Virus record (IMG/VR): IMGVR_UViG_3300010883_000010
Coordinates: 1 to 64,000 of that record
Source: a virus
Length of the DNA stretch: 64,000 nt
Reading direction: 5' to 3' (one strand)
Positions 57,442-64,000 of the stretch are shown in pieces. The translations under genes were made by a program, and so were the position numbers. The notes under the pieces are model-generated. The model was not told the DNA's origin, ran no database searches, and saw nothing but the letters and a program-made list of their open reading frames with translations. How positions within the stretch are numbered: position 1 is the stretch's first letter; every line of letters starts with the position of its first letter.

Positions 57442-58572
57442 ATGCATAATTTTACAGGATTAAATTTAAAACACGATAATTTTAGAAAAAGTACATTCAT
57501 TGACCCGTTTGATGAGCCTACTTATCTTACCTTTGCTCTTGATTTTATGTTTGAACATACTCCTTCTTCTAGTAATGTTGACGAAATAAACCTATGGAAT
57601 AGCCCGTTATTTAATAAGGAGTCAGGGGCAATTGATTTTTTAGTTAATAGAGGATATAACCCGCAAGCCGATGGTCTTGTTACTTTTAGAGAAATATTAA
57701 GATACCTAACATTTCAAGCACCTTGGTATTTCCAATCAATTAGTGGGTTAGATAAATTATATGCAGCAGCAACTGATCTAGATAAGAAATCACTTAGATC
57801 AGGTGGAATAAGTTTAGGAATAGAAACATTAGAAGCAATAGATTTAAGAATAAACGAATTAGCTGGAATTTATCGTAATTCAGTATACGATACTAAATAT
57901 AGAAGAGAAAGAGTTCCTGATAATTTAAGATGGTTCTCAGTTGATGTATATATTGCAGAATTTAGAAATATGAGATATAGATTACCTGGAGTGGCTCAAA
58001 ATGCTGGAAATTTGTTAGGAATAAATACTGCCGCCATTGGTAATATTATGGGTGGAGGTAATATATTATCTAATGTATTAAAACAATACGGATATGTTAA
58101 ATTTAGATTAAGACAATGCGAGTTTGATTTCAGTGGAACTTTACCAATTGGCTCAACTGTAAAGGTTGGATCAGATGGAAGATCTATGGAAAAGAATAAT
58201 TTTAATATTAAAGTAGGGTGGGTTGAAGAAGAATCAAAATTTGGAGATGGCACTATCGTGTATGATGATCCTATGAAAACTGATATAAGAAACCCATGGG
58301 GAACTAGAAATATTGGAACTTCAGTTCAAAATGCAGGATCTTGGCTAAGCGGCTTACCTGTAATTGGAGATTCTATATCTGGGTTTGGAGAAAAAATAGG
58401 AGATGCATTGGGAAGTGTTGGCGGGTTAATTAATCCAGCTTTAAATGCAGCAAGTAATTTTATAGATCCTCCAATAACTGAACTAGGGGATATATATCAA
58501 ACTGGATACCGATCAAATGGAGATACTCCACCTACACCACCACCGGAGCCAAGTGGAAACCTGTATCCTTAA
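57442..58572 (+). CDS. Baseplate/tail-tube-junction protein (gp48/gp54-type role)
   Basis: 376 aa (T4 gp48 364, gp54 320). N-terminal half mixed; middle strands RWFSVDVYIAEFRNMRYRLPG and YVKFRLRQCEFDFSGTLP fit the tube-like domain found in tail-tube initiators. The C-terminus is Gly-rich and ends in a Pro-rich tail (TPPTPPPEPSGN). Position between hub- and spike-like genes supports a baseplate role. Exact T4 equivalent is uncertain. Confidence 0.5.
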   Translation: MHNFTGLNLKHDNFRKSTFIDPFDEPTYLTFALDFMFEHTPSSSNVDEINLWNSPLFNKESGAIDFLVNRGYNPQADGLVTFREILRYLTFQAPWYFQSISGLDKLYAAATDLDKKSLRSGGISLGIETLEAIDLRINELAGIYRNSVYDTKYRRERVPDNLRWFSVDVYIAEFRNMRYRLPGVAQNAGNLLGINTAAIGNIMGGGNILSNVLKQYGYVKFRLRQCEFDFSGTLPIGSTVKVGSDGRSMEKNNFNIKVGWVEEESKFGDGTIVYDDPMKTDIRNPWGTRNIGTSVQNAGSWLSGLPVIGDSISGFGEKIGDALGSVGGLINPALNAASNFIDPPITELGDIYQTGYRSNGDTPPTPPPEPSGNLYP

Positions 58573-58593
58573 AAATAGTATAATTTTTATTAT

Positions 58594-59397
58594 ATGAGTA
58601 TTGACAATCACGAAATAGAAAAAAGAAAAGAGGATTACGTTGACAAGAGTTACATGGGAATTGTCGAAGATCCTAATGATCCTAGAAAGGAAGGAAGATG
58701 TAAGGTAAAGATATTTGGAATTCACGATGATATTGAGACAGAAGATTTACCGTGGGCTTATCCTAAACAGAAGAGTGCGTTTTTTGGACAGGACGGTAAA
58801 GCAGGATCATTATCTATTCCTAAGAAAAATTCAATAGTTGCTGTTCAATTTAATAACGGTAACATATATTCTCCAGAATATTATTCTATACATGAGCTTG
58901 CCGATGATGCAAAGGAACAGTTAGAAAAAGATGGAGAATATCTAGGATCTCATATTATTTTATTTGACGGAGATGAGGAGTTAAAAATATGGTTCAGTGT
59001 AAATAAAGGATTGACTATTGAATTAAAGAAATCTAGAATAAACATTGGACAAGATAGTGCAATAACAATAGAGCACTCTGACTATAATTCTTCACCCTCA
59101 TCAATTGAATTAAGGGGAAGTGAAATCAATATAACAACAAAGAGTACTATTAACCTAACAGCCCCGAGTGAGATCGAGTTAGCTTCAAATGATATACATG
59201 TTAATGGAAATACTGTAAAGGTTGGACATAGTCCAATTCAAGGAAGTGCAGTATTAGGAGATCAATTATTTATATTATTAAAAGCAATGGCTTCTTTAAT
59301 TGATGCAAAAGTTCCAACAAGTTTAGGAGCAGCAACTGCTCTAGTTGAGATGTATAAAACAATGGCTCTATCTGAAACGGTCAAGGTTTCTAAATAA
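58594..59397 (+). CDS. Baseplate hub/spike protein, gp5-like without lysozyme
   Basis: 267 aa. N-terminal OB-fold like gp5/gpV: YMGIVEDPNDPRKEGRCKVKIFG followed by LPWAYP (about 50-55). After a linker, the C-terminal part is a repeated beta-helix (INIGQDSAITIEHSD, SSIELRGSEINITTKSTINL, EIELASNDIHVNGNTVKVG) forming the triple-stranded spike. The lysozyme domain that sits between these in T4 gp5 is absent; see 49944. Confidence 0.75.
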   Translation: MSIDNHEIEKRKEDYVDKSYMGIVEDPNDPRKEGRCKVKIFGIHDDIETEDLPWAYPKQKSAFFGQDGKAGSLSIPKKNSIVAVQFNNGNIYSPEYYSIHELADDAKEQLEKDGEYLGSHIILFDGDEELKIWFSVNKGLTIELKKSRINIGQDSAITIEHSDYNSSPSSIELRGSEINITTKSTINLTAPSEIELASNDIHVNGNTVKVGHSPIQGSAVLGDQLFILLKAMASLIDAKVPTSLGAATALVEMYKTMALSETVKVSK

Positions 59398-59767
59398 ATT
59401 TAATCAGTATAATATTTTATTAAAGGAAGATTGGAAAGATACTTCATGGGAAGATGATGATGGCAAAATAACCATAGAGGATGTATTAGATTATATAGGA
59501 GATAATTTGGTTGATATTCCCATTAGTTATTTGAAAAAGGTATTGAAAACACAATTAGATAAAGTTACAAAGGAAGACGATAGGATAATGCGAGCTGATT
59601 TACAATATCCCATTATAGTAGTTAAAAAAGATGGGTACATTTCTTACGTGTTAGACGGAAACCATAGACTACAAAAAGCAATAATTATAGGGGTAAAATA
59701 TATTAAAGCTAAGGTATTGGATATGAACAATCCAGATACTCCAGAAGAATTTAAAAGGTTATTATAA
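59345..59767 (+). CDS. ParB/Srx-like domain protein
   Basis: 140 aa from ATG 59345, overlapping the spike gene by 53 bases in another frame; no later ATG precedes the conserved region, so the overlap may be real. The core YPIIVVKKDGYISYVLDGNHRLQKAIIIGVKYIKAKVL is the ParB-like fold with its GNHR motif (NTP-dependent or nuclease-like in relatives). Near the start, FLNKFNQYNILLKE again shows the spaced-aromatic-then-LxE pattern of the capsid-targeting-like group. Role unknown. Confidence 0.6.
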   Translation: MRCIKQWLYLKRSRFLNKFNQYNILLKEDWKDTSWEDDDGKITIEDVLDYIGDNLVDIPISYLKKVLKTQLDKVTKEDDRIMRADLQYPIIVVKKDGYISYVLDGNHRLQKAIIIGVKYIKAKVLDMNNPDTPEEFKRLL

Positions 59768-59789
59768 AGCCATATCTAAGGGTTGATAG

Positions 59790-59990
59790 CTAGTCTCCCA
59801 CATATGCCTTAACCTTTTCTCTTTTACTAGAAATAAGGTGATCTAACTCAGATTTATCTAAAAGACTTTCAAATCTATTATAAAAAAGTTCGACATATTT
59901 TTCTGCACCAGATAGTTGCTCTAGGGTTTCGCAGCTCTCTATTACTTTTTCTGCTTTAACTTTTGCGTTTATTAGTTCTAGAATTTCCAT
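59790..59990 (-). CDS. Small coiled-coil hypothetical protein
   Basis: 66 aa, helical and charged (ELINAKVKAEKVIESCETLEQL). It overlaps the end of the phoH gene by 35 bases in a different frame, so it is probably translated after it. Not recognised. Confidence 0.5.
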   Translation of the reverse strand: MEILELINAKVKAEKVIESCETLEQLSGAEKYVELFYNRFESLLDKSELDHLISSKREKVKAYVGD

Positions 59991-60762
59991 TTCTTTTTCC
60001 GTTTAATTGTTCTTGCTCTTCTATATCGTCAAAAACCTTGATTATTTTTTTAATTATTGGATGACGCTGTACATCATCTCCACTTAATTCAACTATACCA
60101 ATTTCTGGTATATTATTAAAATGCTCTAATAATATTTCTAATGCACTTTTTTGATTTTTATTTACAGATTTTTGAGAAACATCTCCTAAAAATATCATTT
60201 TAGAGCTTGGCCCAATTCTAGTTATCAACGTTCTTAAATTATCTTTAGATATTTGTTGAGCTTCGTCTACAATAACAATTGAATCATCTAAAGTTACACC
60301 TAGAGCGAACTTTATTGGGAGAATATCGATTGCACCACTCGCCCTCAACTCCTGTGTTGCTGCTTTTCCTATAACCTTTTGAAAGTTATGTATAAATGGA
60401 TATATATAAAGCTCCATCTTCTCTTCCATAGTTCCCTTTAAATATCCAATCTCTTCGTCTTTAGGAACATTTACTGACTTAACTAATACTATTCGCTTAT
60501 ATGTTCTAGGTTTTTCCTTTAGTAGTTTTAGGGCCTGTGCACAAGATAAAAAAGTTTTACCGGTTCCAGGAGGCCCTATTACGATAGTTATATCTTTATC
60601 CTTTATGGACTTTATTACTTCTTTTTGTGTTACTGATCTGCATTTAATGCTAACTTTGTTTTCTTTTAATGTTTTATTCATAATTTGATTTTTTCTATCC
60701 TGTTCCCATCCTTCGATCTCCTCGCGTAGCTCTTCATCGGTTAAGCGGTGTTTATTTTTCAT
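59956..60762 (-). CDS. phoH: PhoH-like ATPase
   Basis: 268 aa. Walker A IGPPGTGKTFLS (about 58-69), the PhoH block LVKSVNVPKDEEIGYLKG (about 93-110), Walker B IVIVDEAQQIS (about 166-176), and FLGDVSQKS. PhoH-like genes are common in marine phages; the biochemical role is still debated (RNA helicase/RNase-linked or phosphate-starvation ATPase). Arg/Lys/Asn-rich tail (GKRNGNSRTNKRKS). Confidence 0.88.
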   Translation of the reverse strand: MKNKHRLTDEELREEIEGWEQDRKNQIMNKTLKENKVSIKCRSVTQKEVIKSIKDKDITIVIGPPGTGKTFLSCAQALKLLKEKPRTYKRIVLVKSVNVPKDEEIGYLKGTMEEKMELYIYPFIHNFQKVIGKAATQELRASGAIDILPIKFALGVTLDDSIVIVDEAQQISKDNLRTLITRIGPSSKMIFLGDVSQKSVNKNQKSALEILLEHFNNIPEIGIVELSGDDVQRHPIIKKIIKVFDDIEEQEQLNGKRNGNSRTNKRKS

Positions 60763-60798
60763 ATTATAGTTAATATTTTTTTAAAAAGTCATATATAA

Positions 60799-61410
60799 TT
60801 AGTATATTTTTATAGAAATGACAATACCTAATAATATTTTTAGGTGATGTAAGTGTAAATCATAAAAAGACGTAATGATAGATTCTTCAGTTTTACCATA
60901 TTTATGTTCAGCTGCCTTTATTTTTTTTAGTTTAATATCTTTAATCGATTCGCGGCTAAATGAATGCTCGTTATGCTCAAGTAAATCATCTAATAATTTA
61001 TTAAATGATGATCCGGCAACTAAGCTTTTTCCTATTTTTTTAATAAAGCGTTCACCAATCTTTATGGATTTTAATTTAATATGTAAATCACTAGAATCTA
61101 ATCCGTTATCTAATGATTTTCTTACGTCATCAAATTTTAGAATGTCTACTGAATTATTAACTATAAAATTAATATCGTATGTATAAAATGAAAGGGTTAT
61201 TCTATTATCTTTTCCGGTGTGCAGAAAGTTTACAAAGTCAGGAGCAGCAATTCCGCCTCCACCTGCACTCAAGACAATTGGGTCTATTCCTAAATCGTCT
61301 AAGTAATCGGCTCCCTGTTCTAATGTAATAGTATAATCATCAAAAGGGAAGGACAATAGGAATGGAAATATATCGAATATGCTTGTATCTTTTTTATAAG
61401 CCTTTTCCAT
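60799..61410 (-). CDS. Hypothetical protein under a late promoter
   Basis: 203 aa. The N-terminal half (FPFLLSFPFDDYTITLEQGADYL, LSAGGGGIAAPDF) looks folded, and a helical C-terminal region ends in a hydrophobic helix (HHLKILLGIVISIKIY) that could be membrane-associated. Not recognised. It is preceded by a motif identical to the tail tube promoter, so it is probably a late, perhaps structural, gene. Confidence 0.6.
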   Translation of the reverse strand: MEKAYKKDTSIFDIFPFLLSFPFDDYTITLEQGADYLDDLGIDPIVLSAGGGGIAAPDFVNFLHTGKDNRITLSFYTYDINFIVNNSVDILKFDDVRKSLDNGLDSSDLHIKLKSIKIGERFIKKIGKSLVAGSSFNKLLDDLLEHNEHSFSRESIKDIKLKKIKAAEHKYGKTEESIITSFYDLHLHHLKILLGIVISIKIY

Positions 61411-61433
61411 TTTTCCGCGTATTTAAAACCTCC

Positions 61434-61447
61434 TTTTAATTATTTAT
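61434..61447 (-). promoter_or_regulatory. Candidate late promoter for 61410 gene
   Basis: ATAAATAATTAAAA on the minus strand, identical to the 14-mer at 22253-22266 and also reading TATAAATA. It is followed by AAAGGAGG (an SD-like stretch, about 18 bases before the ATG) and ends 24 bases before ATG 61410, longer than elsewhere. Confidence 0.55.
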
Positions 61448-61476
61448 ATAAGATACGTACAAACAATAAGTAATAT

Positions 61477-62886
61477 ATGGACTTAAGTAAAGAAAAAAAC
61501 ATAAAAAAATTAGGACTTCAACAAGGGGCAATAAAAATTCTTATTAACTCAATATATGGAGCATTTGGAAATAAGTGGTTTTATTTCTATGATCCAGATA
61601 TTGCACAGTCAATTACTCTTCAGGGACAAGATATGATTAAATTTGCAAATCAAGCAATTGACTTCTATTTTAAGAATAGGTGGCATATTGATTCTGAATT
61701 ACATGAAAAATTAGGAATATCTGACAAAACAATAATTCCAATAGAAAAAGATGAAAATATTGCTGTATATACAGATACAGATTCTACATATGTAAACTTT
61801 GGCCCGGCAATAAGATCAATTCAAGGATTAGATTTAACCGAAGACGAGAGCGTAAAGCTAGTTATTGCAATCGATGATAATAGAATTAGTGAATTCTATG
61901 ATAAGGCATTCATAAAATGGTCAGAACGATTTAATACAACAAATAGACAAACATTTAAGCTAGAGAATATATCAACCGAAGGAATATGGATTAAGAAAAA
62001 AAATTATAGCTTACGTGTAGTTTACGAACCTAACCCAAAACAAGAATTATTTCAGTTAAAAGAGCGGTATCTTCTCATTAAAGGATTAGAGCCGATTAAA
62101 TCATCTTATCCAATTTGGGCAAGAGAACATCAAAAGAAATTTCTAGATTACATTATGAAAAATGGTAAAGAGTTTGACTTAGAGGAAGATCTTATTCCAA
62201 TGATAAAGAAAGTTAATGATGAATTCAATACCTTAGATCCGGATGATATAGCTATGAATTTTAATATACGCCAATATGATAAGTATGTGGAAAGCGAAGA
62301 AGACTGTTTATTTAAAAAAGGAGCAACTACTTACCCAAAAGCGGTAATCCATCATAATCACCTAGTTATTAAAAATCAATTAGAAGGAAAATATCCTAAA
62401 CTTAGACAAGGTAACAAAATTAAATTTTTATACTGTGAACCCGGTCCTCAAGAAATAGATGTATTTGCATATAATCCTGGCAACTATCCTGAGGAATTTG
62501 CGCCAGATATTGATACTAGGCAGCAGTTCTTCATATTAATAGTTGAGCCAATTAATAGAATTTTAGGAGCAATTGGACTAAATAAATTAGATGAAAATCT
62601 AAAGAGAGCAGTTGAGTTTAAAACAACTAAAAGTAAAAAACCTCTTACTGATGCACAAAAATATCCGTTTCATGTAATTAATAGCGAAACTTTGGAACAC
62701 GAAGAAGTAGATGAAAAATTCTGGAGCTTAATTGAAAATAAAGATTCAGACATACCGGAAGACATGTTTGATGAATATCTTCAAACTATAACAAGATATG
62801 GATTAAATACAGTTATTCTAATAAACAAGAATTTAACTCCTTATAAAAAAAGAATATCTAAAAAGCTAGAACTTGATGTTTCATAA
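61477..62886 (+). CDS. 43B: DNA polymerase gp43, C-terminal half (fingers, palm motifs B and C, thumb)
   Basis: 469 aa. Begins in the second fingers helix (LGLQQGAIK) and continues with motif B KILINSIYGAFGN (about 20-32), then motif C VYTDTDSTYVNFG (about 97-109) with the catalytic Asp pair, and IWIKKKNYSL (KxY motif). It has its own ATG and upstream gap, so it is a genuine separate gene. Together with 9213-10649 it makes a complete family B polymerase of about 947 aa. No C-terminal clamp-binding motif like T4's was seen. Primase follows with an 11-base overlap. Confidence 0.92.
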   Translation: MDLSKEKNIKKLGLQQGAIKILINSIYGAFGNKWFYFYDPDIAQSITLQGQDMIKFANQAIDFYFKNRWHIDSELHEKLGISDKTIIPIEKDENIAVYTDTDSTYVNFGPAIRSIQGLDLTEDESVKLVIAIDDNRISEFYDKAFIKWSERFNTTNRQTFKLENISTEGIWIKKKNYSLRVVYEPNPKQELFQLKERYLLIKGLEPIKSSYPIWAREHQKKFLDYIMKNGKEFDLEEDLIPMIKKVNDEFNTLDPDDIAMNFNIRQYDKYVESEEDCLFKKGATTYPKAVIHHNHLVIKNQLEGKYPKLRQGNKIKFLYCEPGPQEIDVFAYNPGNYPEEFAPDIDTRQQFFILIVEPINRILGAIGLNKLDENLKRAVEFKTTKSKKPLTDAQKYPFHVINSETLEHEEVDEKFWSLIENKDSDIPEDMFDEYLQTITRYGLNTVILINKNLTPYKKRISKKLELDVS

Positions 62887-64000
62887 AGAAAATTATAAAA
62901 TACAAGATTTTGTAGAAGATTTATTAAAGCAAAGGTTTCCTCGGATTACATTGAAGCAGTCAATAAATGATGAAGATCCTACTAAATTAAATTTTGCATG
63001 CCCATACTGTGGGGATTCGGAAAAAGATAGCTCTAAGAAAAGAGGGAATCTATACTTAAATACTAATTCGTATAAATGCTTTAATGATGGATGTTTAACG
63101 TGGGTTCCGCTCCATAAGTTTGTTTCTAAATTCTCGCTAGAATATTCTTTATATATTCCTAATATAGATATGACTTCTAAAATTCCGTCTATTGACTTAG
63201 GCAATAATAGAGGATCTATAATAGAGGCAATAGTTAATCCTAAAGTAAGAAATAGCTTGCTTGATTTTGCGTATGTGTCTGATAGGTTTTCCTTAATACC
63301 ATGTAAAGATGCGAATCCTAATAGCAAAATAGGAGAGTATGTAAATAGCAGAAACCTTACTGGCCTTCCAGCGTTTGATAAGTCCTGTTATTATGACAGT
63401 AGAGAAAATAAAATATACATATTTAACCTTGATCTTATATCCGGTAAAGTTCTAGGATTAGCCATAAGAAAAATAGACGAGGACGCGTATGGACCGAAAT
63501 ATAATATAAAAAATTATACCGACCTTAAAAAAAATAATATAGTATCTGAAATAGATGAAGATATTTTAAATAAAATAAATGCGATTAATAACTATTTTAA
63601 TATTCTAAATATTAATTTTAATGCTCCAGTAATAGTAACTGAAGGACAAATAGATTCTATGTTTTTAGATAACTCTATTGCTACAACCGGGGTATCTAAA
63701 AGTAAAACAATATTAGGGGCAGTTATTTCTAAAAAGAATGCTAGAATATTATTTGACAACGATAAAGCAGGTAAGCAAGAGTCTTTGAAATTTATAAATC
63801 AAGGATATAGAGTATTCATGTGGTCTAAGCTAATATCTGAGCTGAAAATTAAATATCCTAATAATATTAAAGATATAAACAATATAAAGGATGTAAACGA
63901 TTTATATTCTTTTTATAAAAAGATAAATTATGATATTAGATTTTTAGAGTTCAATGAAATGATATCTAATAATTTTACTGAATCAATGTACGATTTACTA
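62876..64000 (+). CDS. 61: DNA primase gp61, N-terminal part (runs off the window)
   Basis: 375 codons visible, open to the window end. ATG 62876 overlaps the polymerase C-half by 11 bases. The N-terminal zinc ribbon FACPYCGDSEKDS...YKCFNDGC (Cys at about 43, 46, 70 and 75) matches gp61. TOPRIM marks are VTEGQIDSMF (about 256-265) and RILFDNDKAGKQE (about 290-302). With gp41 it primes lagging-strand synthesis. Placing the primase next to half of the polymerase suggests this end continues into more replication genes. Confidence 0.9.
   Translation, partial: MFHKENYKIQDFVEDLLKQRFPRITLKQSINDEDPTKLNFACPYCGDSEKDSSKKRGNLYLNTNSYKCFNDGCLTWVPLHKFVSKFSLEYSLYIPNIDMTSKIPSIDLGNNRGSIIEAIVNPKVRNSLLDFAYVSDRFSLIPCKDANPNSKIGEYVNSRNLTGLPAFDKSCYYDSRENKIYIFNLDLISGKVLGLAIRKIDEDAYGPKYNIKNYTDLKKNNIVSEIDEDILNKINAINNYFNILNINFNAPVIVTEGQIDSMFLDNSIATTGVSKSKTILGAVISKKNARILFDNDKAGKQESLKFINQGYRVFMWSKLISELKIKYPNNIKDINNIKDVNDLYSFYKKINYDIRFLEFNEMISNNFTESMYDLL

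Noticed and set aside
60875-61186. Plus-strand Ser-rich ORF opposite the 61410 gene
   Set aside because: Mirror of a coding frame; the minus-strand gene has a late promoter and consistent spacing.
1-64000. tRNA genes, CRISPR arrays, insertion sequences, integrase
   Set aside because: I looked for cloverleaf-like intergenic segments, regular spaced repeats and transposase or integrase motifs and saw none; a covariance-model scan could still reveal a tRNA I missed.

Overview
The window is a 64-kb piece of an AT-rich genome of a tailed, contractile-tail phage of the T4 superfamily. Evidence is a full set of T4-type replication and recombination genes (gp32, RNase H, split gp43, UvsX, gp41, gp46/47, gp39/52 topoisomerase, UvsW, UvsY, gp61) with T4-type morphogenesis genes (gp18 sheath, gp19 tube, gp23 capsid, gp21-type protease, gp53- and gp5-like baseplate proteins). 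A Bacteroidetes host, probably marine, is inferred: Sec signal peptides end in the Bacteroidetes style with Gln at +1 (16786, 5201), start codons are preceded by A/T-rich leaders rather than clear Shine-Dalgarno sites, and one virion protein ends in a Cys-rich Gly-Cys-Thr-Asp motif common in marine Bacteroidetes proteins. The host is not proven.

Layout. 1-4285 (+): gp32 end, RNase H, GroES-like co-chaperonin, small proteins and a helical/vWA (DUF2828-like) protein, then two tandem hairpin RNA units and a terminator. 4518-8307 (-): small membrane protein, secreted beta-barrel protein, tail sheath. 8421-21216 (+): dUTPase, N-terminal half of DNA polymerase, UvsX, gp41, gp47, a secreted NUC1-type nuclease, gp46, a T4 gp42-like ThyA-family enzyme and dCMP deaminase. 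21278-23616 (-): tail tube and lysine-rich proteins. 23724-27885 (+): topoisomerase with an embedded SLOG protein, cupin, small protein. 27946-32623 (-): capsid, a protease fused to a repeat-rich scaffold, DnaJ. 32685-40111 (+): a tightly overlapping glycan cassette (NeuA, NeuB, HAD phosphatase, two pyruvyltransferases, GT8- and GT2-like enzymes, sialyltransferase-like proteins at both ends). 40136-45201 (-): virion protein, UvsW, UvsY, membrane protein. 45258-49947 (+): dNMP kinase-like, RNA-ligase-like/NMNAT-like fusion, T5 A1-like protein. 49944-51035 (-): tail-lysozyme-like protein and a short paralogous peptide. 51104-59767 (+): baseplate and structural genes. 59790-61410 (-): PhoH and an unknown protein. 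61477-64000 (+): C-terminal half of DNA polymerase and the gp61 primase, cut by the window edge.

Late genes on both strands carry an ATAAATAATAAA-type element about 14-17 bases before the start codon, which looks like this phage's version of the T4 late promoter. The most unusual contents are the nonulosonic-acid/pyruvyl-glycan cassette, the DNA polymerase split into halves about 51 kb apart, the vWA protein followed by tandem structured RNAs, a set of proteins with capsid-targeting-like N-termini, and the RNA-ligase-like/NMN-adenylyltransferase-like fusion. No tRNA genes, CRISPR arrays, insertion sequences or integrase were seen.
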